Source: Desulfobacteraceae bacterium (GTDB taxonomy: Bacteria; Desulfobacterota; Desulfobacteria; Desulfobacterales; BuS5). Taken from it: DNA of 21,356 nucleotides. The DNA is taken from the NCBI GenBank assembly GCA_030592105.1, contig JAUVKE010000007.1, positions 1 through 21,356 of the forward strand, given 5' to 3'. Below the pieces are notes generated by a model that saw nothing but the letters and a program-made list of their open reading frames with translations, made no database searches and was not told the DNA's origin. Position numbers and translations under genes: made by a program. The stretch's first letter is position 1. Each line of letters starts with the position of its first letter. This document shows positions 15,070 to 21,356 of this stretch, piece after piece.

Positions 15070-15288
15070 TTATAAATTATGTCTTTTCTGTAAGGAAAAA
15101 TTTATGATCCCGATCAAAAAAAACAACATAAAAAGTATTCTTATCAAAAAATTCATCTTTAAACCACTTTTGCCAGAATTATACGCGGGAACGATGGGCC
15201 TGCCATTTCTGATGATATCATAGGGAATTTTGTCGAGTCTGTACCCATAGCTTTCACTTGACTCTTTATTGATAAGCACGGTTTCGTA
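15070..15288 (-). pseudogene. Short unrecognised open frame, possible gene remnant
   Basis: An open frame of about 70 codons carries S-Y-G-Y-R-L-D-K-I-P-Y-D and then one hydrophobic helix F-L-I-R-I-L-F-M-L-F-F-L-I-G-I. It lacks an ATG start (a GTG is at 15279) and has no ribosome site. It lies just upstream of the regulator on the same strand. I do not recognise it. It may be a decayed gene end or a chance frame. Confidence 0.25.
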
Positions 15289-15323
15289 TTTTTTCAGATA
15301 TTATAGTATATCGTTTGAAGCCA

Positions 15324-15342
15324 GTGGAAGCCGGGCTTCCAC
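15324..15342. repeat. Near-perfect palindrome after the toxin gene
   Basis: GTGGAAGCC and GGCTTCCAC flank a single central G. It lies downstream of the yoeB stop. There is no T-run, so a standard terminator is unlikely; it is perhaps another REP-like unit. Confidence 0.5.
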
Positions 15343-15436
15343 AAACTTTATTAGAATTATAAAATTTCAATTCCCCAACAATTTTTCAAAGCGGCTCAGT
15401 CCCCGGCTATCCACTGAACTGATGGGTTATGCCTGA

Positions 15437-15691
15437 TTAATAGTGATATTTGAGTTGAGCAATTAGAATAGAATCATCTTCAATTTTGTAAACTATTCGA
15501 TGCTCATTGGTTATTCTTTTGGACCAATATCCAGAAAGATTGTGTTTAAGGGTTTCTGGTTTGCCAAACCCTTCATATTTATTGCGTTGAATATCTTTAA
15601 TAAGCTTGTTGATCCGTTTTAGTATTTTTTTGTCTGTTTTTTGCCAAAATAAGTAATCGCTCCAGGCATTTTCTGAAAACAAAAGTTTCAT
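15437..15691 (-). CDS. yoeB: YoeB family mRNA interferase toxin
   Basis: YoeB is a ribosome-dependent endoribonuclease that cleaves mRNA in the A site and stops translation; YefM neutralises it. The protein is 84 residues, exactly the E. coli length, and keeps the known catalytic positions E46, R65, H83 and the C-terminal Y84. The W-S-D-Y start region and L-S-G-Y-W-S-K-R-I near 52-60 also match. Its ATG overlaps the antitoxin stop, so translation is coupled. All key residues are present, so an active toxin is expected. Six to seven bases after the stop, the minus strand reads GCATAAC, which resembles one half of an integron attC site. Confidence 0.95.
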   Translation of the reverse strand: MKLLFSENAWSDYLFWQKTDKKILKRINKLIKDIQRNKYEGFGKPETLKHNLSGYWSKRITNEHRIVYKIEDDSILIAQLKYHY

Positions 15692-15939
15692 TCAAGGATC
15701 TCTCTTTCTTGGCCCTTCCCAGCATTTAATTCTTTAATAGAATCAATAAGTCTTTTTGCATTTTTAGGGCTTTGTAAAAGATAAGCCGTCTCATTAAGAG
15801 CTTCATAATCCTCAAGAGACATAAGTATTACAGCCTCATTGTTTTTACGAGTGACGATAATTGGGTCATGATCGTCACAGACTTTTTTCATGGTGCTTGC
15901 AAGATTATTTCTAGCACTTGTATATGTTATTGCTCTCAT
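15688..15939 (-). CDS. yefM: YefM family antitoxin
   Basis: This is the antitoxin of the pair, a Phd/YefM-fold protein that wraps YoeB and represses its own operon. Counted from the ATG at 15939 it has 83 residues, the same as E. coli YefM, starting M-R-A-I-T-Y-T-S-A-R. A strong AGGAGGGA ribosome site (15944-15951) decides this start over longer readings that extend to 16002 through the operator. The N-terminal DNA-binding part includes P-I-I-V-T-R-K-N-N-E-A-V-I-L-M-S; the toxin-binding tail is L-L-Q-S-P-K-N-A-K-R-L onward. Promoter and operator lie directly upstream. Confidence 0.95.
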   Translation of the reverse strand: MRAITYTSARNNLASTMKKVCDDHDPIIVTRKNNEAVILMSLEDYEALNETAYLLQSPKNAKRLIDSIKELNAGKGQEREILE

Positions 15940-15960
15940 TAAATCCCTCCTATTTTTTTT

Positions 15961-15976
15961 ATTGTACATGTACAAT
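15961..15976. promoter_or_regulatory. YefM operator
   Basis: ATTGTACATGTACAAT is a perfect 16-nt palindrome containing two TGTACA cores, the motif bound by YefM and YefM-YoeB in E. coli. It overlaps the -10 box and the predicted start point of the yefM promoter. Confidence 0.9.
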
Positions 15977-16002
15977 ATATCGCACATCATCAAATATATC
16001 AA
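15974..16002 (-). promoter_or_regulatory. yefM-yoeB promoter
   Basis: On the minus strand TTGATA (15997-16002) and TATATT (15974-15979) are exactly 17 nt apart, directly ahead of the operator and antitoxin start. Confidence 0.75.
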
Positions 16003-16016
16003 TAGAATTTTTCACT

Positions 16017-16134
16017 GAGGCATAATCGCGGTGCTTGACGAAGTCAGCACCGCGATTCTCGGTGGCGCAGCCGCCGAGAACGCTGCTAATCAGCCGCGCT
16101 GCTTTTTGCGTTGCTTAATTAGCCTTGTTATGTG
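16017..16134 (-). repeat. attC-like composite of hairpins
   Basis: Read on the minus strand the element begins ACATAAC (16133 to 16127) and AAGGC (16126 to 16122), like the R'' and L'' boxes of an integron attC site. It ends in GCCTC (16021 to 16017), which could pair as L', but no GTTRRRY follows. Inside are a perfect 12-bp hairpin (16024-16035 with 16046-16057), an 11-bp hairpin with one mismatch and a GCA loop (16056-16080), and a looser third one. It looks like a decayed attC or another structured repeat just upstream of the toxin-antitoxin operon. Confidence 0.45.
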
Positions 16135-16677
16135 ATTTTATCCTGAATATCAATGTGTTAACCACCTGTTATCCCGTCAATAAATGTATTCACGAAACCT
16201 AAAATCAAAGAGTTGAATGTCGTTAAAAAATGATTTTATACGGTTATGGGTTTCACCAAATTGTGGACGGTTGCATTCGTCAAAAATAAAAATCAGTCAT
16301 TAATTTTTAAACAGGCTCTAAAGAACTTACATTGCGCACTTAAATAACACAACATGTTGTGGCATATGGGTAAGTTATTGTCTGCATCTTGCACAAGTTA
16401 ATTATCGTATCTTTCTGCTGAAAAAGTGCTGATAATTTACCTTCCCCTATATTATGGTCTATGTTGTACACAGCACAACATGTAGTATATCTAATTCAAA
16501 AAACACATGGTTTTAGGTGCGAAATGTAGGTTAAGAACATTCGTTTTCCCTGAATAAACGCAAGATTAACAAATATTAATTTCTGGTTAATCTTGAATTA
16601 ATCTGGTTTTTGTATAATCGATCTAAACTTTTATTTTTTTGATAGCAATAAAATAATAAGGGACGGATAACAAGTAT
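16135..16677 (+). promoter_or_regulatory. Long upstream region of the arn operon
   Basis: About 540 bp contain no gene. They hold a 14-nt perfect palindrome CACAACATGTTGTG (16348-16361), a second inverted pair ATGTTGT/ACAACAT (16461-16467 and 16475-16481), a 10-bp dyad CAAGATTAAC/GTTAATCTTG (16561-16570 and 16586-16595) and a TATAAT box (16613-16618). No good -35 lies at 16-18 nt from that box, which suits an activator-dependent promoter. Confidence 0.5.
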
Positions 16678-18426
16678 ATGCAAATAGTTTCAACAAAGCC
16701 CTACACAGCCTGTTTAATCAGTATACTTGCTGTTATTACAGTCTGTTTTACCGGTATAAGCAATCGTGATCTCTGGACACCGGATGAGCCCAGAGTTGCT
16801 GCAATATCTCTTGAAATGGCTCAAGATGGTAATTTTATTATTCCATACCTTGCAGGGGAACCTTTTGTTGAAAAACCGCCCTTATATTTTGCTGCATCCG
16901 CACTTATGCTCAAAAGCCTGGGAACAATTACGGGAAAAACAACCGCAATACGCCTTACTACAGTTCTATTTGGCCTTGGTGTATTATTAATGACTTTTTT
17001 GATTGCACGAATACTTGGTGGAACTGAAGCAGGGATTCTTGCAATGATTATTCTGGCAACAATGGAAGGCTTTGTTAAAAATTTTCACTGGATACGTGTT
17101 GATGCTGCCCTTGCTTTTTTTGTTATTGCTTCAATCTGGTGCTTTACAAAAGTATATTATGAAGACAAACTTGAGTTTTGTCCCCTTGGAGGCATTTTCC
17201 TTGCCGGTTCTTTTCTCTCAAAAGGGCTTATCGGCCCTGTTTTTGTAGCTGTCCCATGGTCAGGGTTGTTTATTATACGATTATTCCAGCATAAAAATAA
17301 CAAAATAAATATAAAGCGATTTGTTTTTTATCATTTAGCTTCTTTACTTATATTTGCTGGTATCTCAGGTTTATGGATGTTGCTTTTGTATAATAAAGGA
17401 GGAAAATCCATCTGGGATGAATGGTTTTGGGTAAACCAGGTGGGACGGCTGGCAGGAACGGCCCATAAAGGTCATATTAAACCAGGCCGGCCATTTTATT
17501 ATATTATAAAGCTAATAGAGTACGGCATGCCATGGACTCCGCTTATTATTTTCTGGTTTGTTTCCAGGACAATCGGTTTTATTAAAAGCAAGAGTTTATC
17601 CCGGAAAAATTTATTTCTTTGCATATGGGGCATCGGATCAATTCTGTTTCTGACCATGGCGGCTACCAAACGGGGTATGTATCTTTTCCCTGCCCTGCCT
17701 GTATTTGCCATTATGGCTGCTGCATCCCTTAAACCCCAAAGCCCGGAATGGTTTAAAAAATATTCTGATTACTGGATACTGATTTGTTTTGTCAGTATTA
17801 TTGCTATAATTTTTTTCCCACTTTTTGCAGTATTTTTACCTGATACTCTACCTGTTTATATTAATGAATTTATACGTACCTTTGGATATTACAATTTTTT
17901 TTCATGCGCTGGATTAATAATTTCCATAGTTTTTATTTTCCGCTACCGCAGAAAATTTGTTCCAGAGTATCTCATGGTTGCTGTAACGTCTCTGCTCTAC
18001 CTCAGTATTCTTGGCTATCCAGTACAGATAGTCGATACAAAAAAGGGTATGGAATCAGATATTCATCATTTTGTTTCGATAATTCCGGAATCAAGACGAG
18101 CCAGGATTGTCGGGGTAAATTTAAGTGAAACAATGTCAGGTTGTTTTTATTATTACTCTGGCTGGAAAGTTCCGAAGATCAGGGACAAAAAAAGAATCAA
18201 CGATATTTTATCAGGTCTCGATGGTACTTATGACAGTATCCTCACAGACCGTAGACGGGCTGTTAAAAATGGTTCTGAATTGTTTGAAGTACCATATCAT
18301 ATTATTGCAAAAATAATGACGGGGCATAAACGGAGACTTTTCTGGGTTGAAGGTTTAAACCCTTATGGATTGTCAGATAATTATCCGATTTTAAAGTTTG
18401 GCACAAGGCCAGAGGGAGGATTATAA
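16678..18426 (+). CDS. arnT: ArnT-like glycosyltransferase (family 39/83)
   Basis: This is an integral membrane transferase that moves 4-amino-4-deoxy-L-arabinose from undecaprenyl phosphate to lipid A on the periplasmic face. The 582 residues have about ten or more membrane helices. The first periplasmic loop carries the family motif L-W-T-P-D-E-P-R (32-39) with acidic D36-E37 and then F-V-E-K-P-P-L-Y (63-70). Context strongly supports ArnT over other PMT-type enzymes because arnB, arnC and arnA follow. Unlike enterobacterial operons, it comes first. The last roughly 15 residues, D-N-Y-P-I-L-K-F-G-T-R-P-E-G-G-L, are encoded by a copy of a dispersed repeat, so the native C-terminus has been altered or extended. 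The ribosome site is an AGGGA with loose spacing. Confidence 0.9.
   Translation: MQIVSTKPYTACLISILAVITVCFTGISNRDLWTPDEPRVAAISLEMAQDGNFIIPYLAGEPFVEKPPLYFAASALMLKSLGTITGKTTAIRLTTVLFGLGVLLMTFLIARILGGTEAGILAMIILATMEGFVKNFHWIRVDAALAFFVIASIWCFTKVYYEDKLEFCPLGGIFLAGSFLSKGLIGPVFVAVPWSGLFIIRLFQHKNNKINIKRFVFYHLASLLIFAGISGLWMLLLYNKGGKSIWDEWFWVNQVGRLAGTAHKGHIKPGRPFYYIIKLIEYGMPWTPLIIFWFVSRTIGFIKSKSLSRKNLFLCIWGIGSILFLTMAATKRGMYLFPALPVFAIMAAASLKPQSPEWFKKYSDYWILICFVSIIAIIFFPLFAVFLPDTLPVYINEFIRTFGYYNFFSCAGLIISIVFIFRYRRKFVPEYLMVAVTSLLYLSILGYPVQIVDTKKGMESDIHHFVSIIPESRRARIVGVNLSETMSGCFYYYSGWKVPKIRDKKRINDILSGLDGTYDSILTDRRRAVKNGSELFEVPYHIIAKIMTGHKRRLFWVEGLNPYGLSDNYPILKFGTRPEGGL
18379..18420 (+). repeat. Dispersed repeat 5' block inside the arnT 3' end
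   Basis: These 42 nt match 7051-7091 at about 36 positions with one single-base gap. At 7051 the sequence is intergenic and not coding; here it is read in frame as the arnT tail. The palindrome and 3' block of the full repeat are absent. Confidence 0.75.
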
Positions 18427-18428
18427 AT

Positions 18429-19583
18429 ATGAGAAAAGAGTTTTTACCTTTTTCGCGCCCCTCAATCAGCGGGGAAGATATTTCAGCTGTAGTTGATGTG
18501 CTTAAATCAGGGTGGCTTACGACAGGAAGTAAAAATGCGGAATTTGAAAAACAATTCTGCAAATATACCGGTGCGTTAAATGCGGTTGCTCTTTCCTCTG
18601 CAACCGCAGGAATGCATATGCTTCTGCAAATACTTGGCATTGGAAACGGAGATGAAGTTATTACACCCTCTCTGACCTGGGTATCCACAGTTAATCTCAT
18701 TACCATGGCGGGAGCAGTCCCTGTTTTTGCTGATGTTGATCGTGATACTTTTATGATTAACAGTGATACCGTAAAAAAATGTCTGACTAACCGTACAAAA
18801 ATGATTATACCGGTTCATTTTGCGGGTGCTCCCGCTGAAATTGATTCTTTAGGAAAAATTGCACAGGAGAAAAATATTTTTCTGGCTGAAGATGCTGCCC
18901 ATGCCATGGGAACTCAATACCACAAAGTTAAAATCGGGGCTAAAGGAACATCTATTTTTTCATTTCATCCCATAAAAAATATTACAACAGGTGAGGGTGG
19001 AATGTTTTGTTCGGATGATAATGAGCTCATCGAAAAAATTCGCAGAATGAAGTTCCATGGATTAGGTGTGGATGCATATGACCGTACTACCCAGGGGAGA
19101 TCTCCCCAGGCAGAAGTTGTGGAACCAGGATATAAGTATAATATGACCGATATCTCGGCGGCAATGGGAATTACGCAATTAAAACGGATTGATGAATTTA
19201 ATAAAAAAAGAAGGGAACTCGCATTATTATACTTGAAGCTTTTAAGCGGCATAGATGAAATAATGCCGCTTACGCCGCCCAAACCAGATGTTGAGCATTC
19301 ATGGCATCTTTTTATAGTCAGGATCGATATTGATAAAATCGGAATAAGCAGAGATCAGTTTATGGAAGAGCTGAAAAAAAGAAATATAGGGACAGGTCTT
19401 CATTTTCGAGCTGTTCATCTTCAAAAGTATTACAGGGAAAATATGAAAATCGAGCCGGGGATGCTTCCAAATACCCAATGGAATTCAGATAGAATTTGTT
19501 CACTTCCTCTTTTCCCTGACATGAAATTTGAAGATGTGCATGACGTTGTAAATGCTATAAAGGAGATTTTAAAAAATGGATGA
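18429..19583 (+). CDS. arnB: UDP-4-amino-4-deoxy-L-arabinose aminotransferase
   Basis: This PLP-dependent DegT/DnrJ/EryC1-family enzyme transfers the amino group from glutamate to UDP-4-keto-pentose, giving UDP-L-Ara4N. The 384 residues align with E. coli ArnB along their whole length. Visible matches are E-F-L-P-F-S-R-P (4-11), S-S-A-T-A-G-M-H (56-63), [13 protein letters not shown] (75-87) and the Schiff-base lysine K183 in [23 protein letters not shown] and [15 protein letters not shown] also match. It begins 2 nt after arnT and overlaps arnC by 8 nt. The similarity is strong enough to separate it from other sugar aminotransferases. Confidence 0.97.
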   Translation: MRKEFLPFSRPSISGEDISAVVDVLKSGWLTTGSKNAEFEKQFCKYTGALNAVALSSATAGMHMLLQILGIGNGDEVITPSLTWVSTVNLITMAGAVPVFADVDRDTFMINSDTVKKCLTNRTKMIIPVHFAGAPAEIDSLGKIAQEKNIFLAEDAAHAMGTQYHKVKIGAKGTSIFSFHPIKNITTGEGGMFCSDDNELIEKIRRMKFHGLGVDAYDRTTQGRSPQAEVVEPGYKYNMTDISAAMGITQLKRIDEFNKKRRELALLYLKLLSGIDEIMPLTPPKPDVEHSWHLFIVRIDIDKIGISRDQFMEELKKRNIGTGLHFRAVHLQKYYRENMKIEPGMLPNTQWNSDRICSLPLFPDMKFEDVHDVVNAIKEILKNG

Positions 19584-20583
19584 TAAGTTCTTGATATCAA
19601 TCGTTATTCCAGTTTTTAATGAAGCCGATAATCTTGAAGAACTTGTAAAAAGATCTCTTGCTGTTTGTTGGGGGATGAAAAACAGATTTGAGATTATCAT
19701 GGTTGATGACGGAAGCAGCGACAATTCCACAGAAATGATAAAAGCAGCAGCTAAAATGAATCCTGGTAAAATAAAAGGGGTCTTCCTGAACAGGAATTAT
19801 GGGCAGCATTCAGCTGTTATGGCAGGCTTTGAGCAGTCAAAAGGGGATATCATTGTTACCCTTGACGGAGATTTGCAGAATCCGCCGGAAGAGATTCCTG
19901 CTTTGATTGAATGTATAAAAAAGGGGAATGACGTTGTTGGAAGTGTTCGGCAAAACAGGCAGGACAGTTTTTTTCGAAAAGTATCATCTTTTATTATAAA
20001 TAAGGGGGTACAAAAAGCTACTGGTGTGCGGATGAATGATTACGGATGCATGCTTAGAGCATATAAAAGACATATCATCGATGCTGTACTGAAATGCCGG
20101 GAACGGAGCACATTCATACCTGTTCTTGCCAACAGTTTTGCCCGGTCAAGTGCAGAAATTCCTGTGGGACATAATGAACGATTAAATGGTGAATCAAAAT
20201 ACAGTTTTTTTAAACTCCTCGCCCTTCAATTTGACCTTCTCACATGCATGACAACATTCCCCCTTCGTTTGCTTAGCATAATCGGCGGGATAATTTCCAT
20301 TTCAGGGATAGGGTTTGGTATCTTTCTTATAATAATGCGTATTATTTTTGGAGCTCCCTGGGCAGCGGATGGCGTTTTTACTCTGTTTGCCATACTTTTT
20401 ATTTTTATAGGAGCTCAATTTGTAGCGCTTGGACTTCTTGGGGAGTATATAGGCCGCATATATAATGATGTAAGGGGACGACCCCGTTATTTTGTTCAAA
20501 ATGTCATATGCGGGAAAACTGAAAATTCGTCGGAAATAACCGGCTTAAGGGTGCCCTTAAGCCTTGCTGCCAACAATGATTAA
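19576..20583 (+). CDS. arnC: Undecaprenyl-phosphate 4-deoxy-4-formamido-L-arabinose transferase
   Basis: This membrane-bound family-2 glycosyltransferase moves 4-formamido-arabinose from UDP to undecaprenyl phosphate. The catalytic part has V-I-P-V-F-N-E (10-16), D-D-G-S-S-D-N-S (44-51) and D-G-D-L-Q-N-P-P (97-104, the metal-binding DxD region). Two C-terminal membrane helices follow (about 233-257 and 268-293), then the conserved [12 protein letters not shown]. The 335 residues are normal. The last codons cover a perfect 10-bp inverted repeat (20542-20563), and the stop is the first triplet of a small repeat shared with 12527-12547. Confidence 0.95.
   Translation: MDDKFLISIVIPVFNEADNLEELVKRSLAVCWGMKNRFEIIMVDDGSSDNSTEMIKAAAKMNPGKIKGVFLNRNYGQHSAVMAGFEQSKGDIIVTLDGDLQNPPEEIPALIECIKKGNDVVGSVRQNRQDSFFRKVSSFIINKGVQKATGVRMNDYGCMLRAYKRHIIDAVLKCRERSTFIPVLANSFARSSAEIPVGHNERLNGESKYSFFKLLALQFDLLTCMTTFPLRLLSIIGGIISISGIGFGIFLIIMRIIFGAPWAADGVFTLFAILFIFIGAQFVALGLLGEYIGRIYNDVRGRPRYFVQNVICGKTENSSEITGLRVPLSLAANND
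20542..20563. repeat. Perfect 10-bp inverted repeat in the arnC 3' end
   Basis: GGCTTAAGGG and CCCTTAAGCC are separated by TG. The dyad lies in the last 14 codons of arnC, beyond the conserved protein core. It may be an inserted palindrome or a message-processing hairpin between arnC and arnA. Confidence 0.6.
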
Positions 20584-20601
20584 TCAGGTTATACCTGTTG
20601 C
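20581..20601. repeat. Small dyad repeat shared with 12527-12547
   Basis: TAATCAGG, four variable bases, then ACCTGTTGC occurs here and at 12527-12547. The inner CAGGT/ACCTG dyad exists only in this copy. Both copies lie just downstream of coding sequence; this one includes the arnC stop TAA. Confidence 0.45.
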
Positions 20602-20649
20602 CGTACATATTATCTGAATAATTACGACTCAAAAACACTGGAGAACAAA

Positions 20650-21356
20650 GTGAAAACAATCGTTTTTGCCTATCACAATATAGGCTGCGCCGGAATCAGG
20701 GCTCTTTTAAGAAATAAATTTGAAATTGCAGCCGTGTTTACTCATACAGATAATCCTTATGAGAATATATGGTTTGACTCAGTGGCCGAGGTTGCAGTTG
20801 AAAATAAAATTCAGGTATATGCGCCTGAAGATATTAACCATCCCATATGGATAGAAAAAATTAGAGGAATTGCTCCTGATCTTATTTTTTCATTTTACTA
20901 CAGGAATCTGCTTAATCAGGAAATATTAAACATCCCGATTAAAGGATGTTTAAATTTACATGGCTCCATGCTCCCTGCATATCGGGGCAGATCTCCTGTT
21001 AACTGGGTGCTTGTTAATGGAGAAGCAAAAACAGGTGTAACTCTTCATTATATGACTTCTAAGCCTGATGCAGGAGATATTGCAGGACAAAAAGAGGTTG
21101 AAATTTTAGATGATGATACTGCTTATACCCTGCATCTGAAATCAGCAAGGGCTGCTTCATCCCTTTTTGATGAGCTTCTTCCGCAAATAAAAAAAGATAC
21201 GGCTCCCCGTATCCTGCAAGATTCAACTAAAGCATCATATTTTGGCGGACGTAGCCCAAAAGATGGTGAGATCGACTGGACATTAAATGCAAGTCAAGTA
21301 CGCGATCTGGTCAGAGCGGTTACAAAGCCTTATCCAGGGGCTTTTTCATTTGCAGG
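20650..21356 (+). CDS. arnA: ArnA formyltransferase domain, N-terminal part (cut by window end)
   Basis: This is the 10-formyltetrahydrofolate-dependent formyltransferase that N-formylates UDP-L-Ara4N; full-length ArnA also has a C-terminal UDP-glucuronate decarboxylase domain, which would lie outside the window. The start is GTG at 20650 with ribosome site GGAG (20640-20643). The 235 visible codons begin V-K-T-I-V-F-A-Y-H-N and match E. coli ArnA in register. The catalytic triad N102, H104 and D140 keeps the E. coli numbering, within N-L-H-G-S-M-L-P-A-Y-R-G-R (102-114) and P-D-A-G-D-I (139-144). The V-R-A-V-T-K-P-Y-P-G-A-F-S-F ending also matches. Whether it is a fusion or a separate formyltransferase cannot be seen. 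Confidence 0.95.
   Translation, partial: MKTIVFAYHNIGCAGIRALLRNKFEIAAVFTHTDNPYENIWFDSVAEVAVENKIQVYAPEDINHPIWIEKIRGIAPDLIFSFYYRNLLNQEILNIPIKGCLNLHGSMLPAYRGRSPVNWVLVNGEAKTGVTLHYMTSKPDAGDIAGQKEVEILDDDTAYTLHLKSARAASSLFDELLPQIKKDTAPRILQDSTKASYFGGRSPKDGEIDWTLNASQVRDLVRAVTKPYPGAFSFA

Noticed and set aside
15357..15432. A complete attC site after yoeB using CCCCAAC and GTTATGC as outer boxes.
   Set aside because: The two boxes pair only at AAC/GTT and the inner arms do not match, so only the lone GCATAAC similarity is kept as a remark.
15940..16002. Longer yefM reading starting at 16002.
   Set aside because: It would translate through the promoter and operator; the strong ribosome site places the start at 15939.
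18302..18706. Open frame of 134 codons opposite arnT and arnB.
   Set aside because: It crosses the junction of two clear genes on the other strand and resembles no family.
1..21356. tRNA or rRNA genes.
   Set aside because: No cloverleaf with a T-loop signature and no rRNA-like stretch was recognised by eye in the gene-free regions.

Overview
The window looks like a chromosomal segment of a Gram-negative, probably marine, sulfate-reducer-like deltaproteobacterium (Desulfobacterales type). The reasons are its AT-rich base composition, an Fo gene block atpZ-atpI-atpB-atpE standing apart from F1 genes, DUF4416 and YicC-RemA-Gmk genes of the kind found there, and unusually many short palindromic repeats. 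This placement is inferred from gene content and was not tested by a database search.

The left part (1-8011) is read leftwards. A housekeeping run goes yicC, remA-like, gmk, rlmB, comF, hldE2 (rfaE C-terminal type) and pyrK. It is followed by the Fo genes atpZ, atpI, atpB and atpE behind their own promoter. To the right of yicC lies a small two-gene unit (Trm112-like and DUF4416) held between two inverted copies of a roughly 90-bp repeat. The middle (8720-12443) is read rightwards and pairs an acyl-CoA dehydrogenase with a large NDP-forming acyl-CoA synthetase.

The right part holds a two-component system (OmpR-type regulator and sensor kinase, leftward) and a canonical YefM-YoeB toxin-antitoxin pair with a textbook palindromic operator. 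Then a rightward arnT-arnB-arnC-arnA operon begins; arnA runs off the window end. The arn genes would build undecaprenyl-phosphate-linked 4-amino-4-deoxy-L-arabinose and transfer it to lipid A, lowering surface charge. A two-component system next to arn genes recalls PmrAB control in enterobacteria, but that link is only inferred here.

The most striking non-gene signal is the density of dispersed palindromic elements. Several sit exactly at the 3' ends of genes and supply the last codons and/or the stop codon: comF, the sensor kinase, arnT, and more weakly pyrK and arnC. An 84-nt hairpin, a 70-bp element with 14-bp terminal inverted repeats, composite REP-like palindromes and a degenerate attC-like element beside the toxin-antitoxin pair are also present.
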